Below are positions 61,649 to 64,000 of a stretch of 64,000 bases of DNA, piece after piece. How positions within the stretch are numbered: position 1 is the stretch's first letter; every line of letters begins with the position of its first letter. The notes under the pieces were generated by a model. The model did no database searches, was not told the origin of the DNA, and saw nothing but the letters and a program-made list of their open reading frames with translations. The position numbers and the translations under genes are program-made. Source of the stretch: Niallia sp. NCCP-28 (lineage in GTDB: Bacteria > Bacillota > Bacilli > Bacillales > Cytobacillaceae); the NCBI RefSeq assembly GCF_023168165.1, contig NZ_BQYJ01000002.1:744001-808000 (forward strand). The letters are read 5' to 3'.

Positions 61649-63121
61649 ATGCAAAAAGGAAAAGTTTATTTAGTAGGAGCGGGCCCAGGAGATGGGGAGT
61701 TAATTACAGTAAAAGGACTTGAGGCCATTAAAAGGGCTGATGTCATTCTTTATGACCGCCTTATTAATCCAACTTTATTAGAACATGCACATGCAGAATG
61801 TGAATTTATCTATTGTGGAAAGCTTCCACATCGGCATTTTTTAAAACAAGAAGTGATCAATAGCCTATTAGTGGAAAAAGCATTAGAAGGAAAAATTGTT
61901 GTCCGCCTTAAAGGCGGTGATCCAAGCATATTTGGGAGAGTTGGAGAAGAGGCATTAGCTGTCAGCGAGCATGATATTGAGTTTGAAATGGTGCCAGGCA
62001 TCACCTCTGGAATAGCCGCTCCCCTTTATGCAGGAATACCTGTAACGCATCGAGATTATGCTGGATCATTTGCAATTGTAACAGCACATGATAAGACGCC
62101 AAATGGAAAACCTGATATTGATTGGCAAGGATTAGTCAATAGTGTCCAAACGATGGTTTTTTATATGGGAGTAAAGAATCTTCAATATATTTGCGATAAT
62201 TTAATAAGTCATGGGAAATCACAGGATACCCCTGTTATTCTTATTCAATGGGGAACATATGGCAGACAGAAAAGTGTAGAAGGAACATTGGCAACGATAG
62301 GAGAGCTTGCAGAGGATGCGAAAATTACCAATCCGGCCATCACTCTTGTAGGTGAAGTAGTTGCTATAAGGGAAAAAATCAGCTGGTTTGAAAAAAAACC
62401 GTTGTTTGGCAAACAAATAATGCTCATTCGAACAGGAACAGAAGAAAGCAAACTAGCAAAAGAATTAAAAGCACAGGGTGCAGATGTAATAGAGTTTCCG
62501 AAATGGAAAAAAGAAAAAGCGGCTGTTGATGACAACATCATAAGCACTATGGACGTGTATGAAAAGATCCTCTTTACTTCATCAGAAGCAGTTTATGATT
62601 TTTTTGCGATTCTAGTGGAGAACAAAATAGATATTCGGTCCTTAAAAGGTGTTCTTTATGGGCTATCTAGTAAAACGATAAGAGCACTAGAATCAAAAGG
62701 CTTTGCTGCATTTCTTTGTACAGAAATGAAACAGGAGGGGAAATTGCTTATTGTTGGAGATGATCAAATAAAAGAGGAAGAACCTTTATATACCATTCAA
62801 TATGGAAAATATGAGCTTTTTATTACAAGCAAAAAAACAGTCGACACAAAGTTTGAGGATATTATGAAGCAACAGCTAGAGGAAGCGCAGATCGATACTT
62901 TATTATTACCAAGCAGTGCTTCAGTTCAGGTTTTTCTAAAAGAGGCAACTAAATTTGGTTTAGAAGGTTTAGCAAATAATGTGGAAATTGTCGCAATGGG
63001 GATGAAAACGAAGGAAATGGCTGATAGATATGGGATAAGTACACATCGAATGCCCGAAAAACCTACTGTTGAATCTTTAATCCATTGTTTAGCACTAGAA
63101 AAAGAATTAATAACTATATAA
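61649..63121 (+). CDS. nasF: Uroporphyrinogen-III C-methyltransferase fused to a HemD-like domain (NasF)
   Basis: The 490-residue protein has an SUMT domain (1-245: VGAGPGDGELITVKG, GGDPSIFGRVGEEA, PGITSGIAAP) that methylates uroporphyrinogen III to precorrin-2 for siroheme. A C-terminal HemD-like domain follows (about 250-485). Length and fusion match Bacillus subtilis NasF (483). The C-terminal domain is shorter in motif content than the stand-alone HemD before it. AGAGGATG lies upstream of the ATG. A strong terminator ends the operon. Confidence 0.92.
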   Translation: MQKGKVYLVGAGPGDGELITVKGLEAIKRADVILYDRLINPTLLEHAHAECEFIYCGKLPHRHFLKQEVINSLLVEKALEGKIVVRLKGGDPSIFGRVGEEALAVSEHDIEFEMVPGITSGIAAPLYAGIPVTHRDYAGSFAIVTAHDKTPNGKPDIDWQGLVNSVQTMVFYMGVKNLQYICDNLISHGKSQDTPVILIQWGTYGRQKSVEGTLATIGELAEDAKITNPAITLVGEVVAIREKISWFEKKPLFGKQIMLIRTGTEESKLAKELKAQGADVIEFPKWKKEKAAVDDNIISTMDVYEKILFTSSEAVYDFFAILVENKIDIRSLKGVLYGLSSKTIRALESKGFAAFLCTEMKQEGKLLIVGDDQIKEEEPLYTIQYGKYELFITSKKTVDTKFEDIMKQQLEEAQIDTLLLPSSASVQVFLKEATKFGLEGLANNVEIVAMGMKTKEMADRYGISTHRMPEKPTVESLIHCLALEKELITI

Positions 63122-63172
63122 AAAGGAGCAATCCATAAGTCGATTTTTCGACAATTGGATTGCTCCTTTTTG
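63122..63172. terminator. Terminator of the nasDEF operon
   Basis: AAAAGGAGCAATCCA pairs with TGGATTGCTCCTTTT, with an inner GTCG/CGAC stem and a T-run, immediately after the nasF stop codon. Confidence 0.85.
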
Positions 63173-63251
63173 TTTAAGATTATACTGATTTATCAATAGT
63201 TTCATCGGAGAGGACACTTAATCTTTTAGGAAATCTCTTTTTCTCTTTAAG

Positions 63252-64000
63252 TTAATGAGATACTGATTCTGTTATTGTTTCGACAATTATGATGTTTCCA
63301 TCTTCAAGTTTTGCTGTTAAATCTGTTGCATATTGTTTGTCTAAAATAAAATCAGCTAAATGATCTTCAAGATGTTCTTGAATAGCACGTCTTAATGGAC
63401 GAGCTCCAAAACTTGGATGTGTTCCTAATGCTACTAGCTTTTCTTTTGCATCTTCTGTAATGTGAAGAGTAATCTGCTGCTCTTTTAATGTTTCTGTTAA
63501 CTCTGTTAATAATAAATCAGCTATTTGTAAAAGATGCGGTTTTTCTAATGACTTAAATTCAATAATGGCATCAAATCGGTTTAAAAACTCTGGTTTAAAG
63601 AAACTGCCCAATGACTGCAGTAAATTGCTTTCTTCCATGGCGGCATTTTTTTCAAAACCAACAACAATATTTTTATGGCCTACACCCGCATTGCTTGTCA
63701 TAATAATTACGGTATCTTTGAAGCTGACAGTACGTCCTTGGCTATCAGTCAATCTGCCATCCTCTAGTATTTGCAAAAAGATGGATTGAACATCAGGATG
63801 GGCTTTTTCTATTTCATCAAGCAAGATAATGCTGTAAGGGTTTCTTCTTACTTGTTCTGTCAGTTGTCCTGCTTCCTCATGTCCTACATACCCTGGAGGA
63901 GAACCAATGATTTTTGCAATGCTGTGTTTTTCCATATATTCGCTCATATCAAGGCGAATCATACTGTCTTTTGTGCCGAATAATTCTTCTGCTAATGTTT
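63252..64000 (-). CDS. clpE: ClpE ATPase, C-terminal part (N-terminus beyond right edge)
   Basis: The visible 248 residues form the second AAA+ module and the D2-small domain of a Clp/Hsp100 unfoldase: [21 protein letters not shown], Walker [14 protein letters not shown], sensor-1 MTSNAG and the sensor-2 region [10 protein letters not shown]. The frame is open to base 64000. The C-terminal tail ([21 protein letters not shown]) and the neighbourhood resemble ClpE more than ClpC. ClpE works with ClpP in heat-shock proteolysis. No terminator was resolved between its stop and nasF besides the shared hairpin at 63122. Confidence 0.87.
   Translation of the reverse strand, partial: TLAEELFGTKDSMIRLDMSEYMEKHSIAKIIGSPPGYVGHEEAGQLTEQVRRNPYSIILLDEIEKAHPDVQSIFLQILEDGRLTDSQGRTVSFKDTVIIMTSNAGVGHKNIVVGFEKNAAMEESNLLQSLGSFFKPEFLNRFDAIIEFKSLEKPHLLQIADLLLTELTETLKEQQITLHITEDAKEKLVALGTHPSFGARPLRRAIQEHLEDHLADFILDKQYATDLTAKLEDGNIIIVETITESVSH

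Noticed and set aside
1-64000. CRISPR arrays, tRNA/rRNA genes, prophage or intact insertion sequences
   Set aside because: No regularly spaced repeats, tRNA cloverleaf motifs, rRNA sequence, phage structural genes or full transposase frames were seen by reading; a tool scan would be needed for certainty.

Overview
The window comes from a low-GC, endospore-forming Firmicute of the Bacillaceae. The evidence is the AGGAGG ribosome sites, an alpha/beta SASP, YjcZ peptides, sporulation kinases, a Spo0E-like phosphatase, SigW/Zur/TnrA-type signals and TPP and Mn2+ riboswitches. Gene order from about 35 kb to the right edge (MeeY/YkoY-like, SASP, KtrD, PAS kinase, MtnU, MtnE, Spo0E-like, KinD-like, MhqR, ClpE) recalls the ykoY-to-clpE part of the Bacillus subtilis chromosome, interrupted by a nitrate assimilation cluster. 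The species cannot be named from this sequence. I see no rRNA, tRNA, CRISPR array, prophage or intact insertion sequence.

Layout. 1-9.8 kb: an FAD oxidoreductase cut by the left edge, a CwlO-type cell-wall hydrolase, a Zur-boxed zinc ABC importer (znuACB), a hydroxyacid dehydrogenase, a glutamine-amidotransferase-like hydrolase, a stand-alone HPr, an orphan ABC ATPase and a Cof-type phosphatase. 10-17 kb: a small membrane protein, a SigW-promoted nfeD-floT (flotillin) operon, and the opuA glycine betaine importer with a divergent GbsR-type regulator. 17-23 kb: two YjcZ peptides, then a GntR regulator divergent from a KDPG aldolase / KDG kinase / mannonate dehydratase / GntP permease operon. 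23-27 kb: a TPP-riboswitch operon for a thiamine-precursor ABC importer (thiYXZ plus a YkoF/MTH1187-like protein) that ends in a TatD-family gene broken by one in-frame stop. 27-37 kb: a DUF1232 protein, release factor 3, a four-gene amino-acid ABC importer, a membrane protein and a Mn2+-riboswitch-controlled TerC-family exporter. 37-51 kb: SASP, K+ channel subunit, two tiny spore-like proteins, two sensor kinases, ArsR/DUF2087 regulator, MtnU, MtnE, Spo0E-like, MhqR and oligoendopeptidase F. 51-63 kb: narK and nasBC / nasDE-hemD-nasF, each transcription unit preceded by a TnrA/GlnR box. The right edge cuts clpE.

The most unusual content lies between the genes. A structured repeat of about 50-160 bp (called family A here) is present in 8-11 copies in both orientations. 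It has TTTAT at both ends and two hairpins whose arms change in compensating fashion. In two places its terminal TTTAT supplies the stop codon of the neighbouring gene (the TatD-like gene and mtnU). A second family (B), known as a common Bacillaceae intergenic repeat, has three copies, one of which splits the nas cluster. Other points of interest are NasB, whose C-terminal nitrite-reductase-like domain has lost two of four cluster-ligand cysteines, and a short SD-preceded leader ORF overlapping the start of nfeD.
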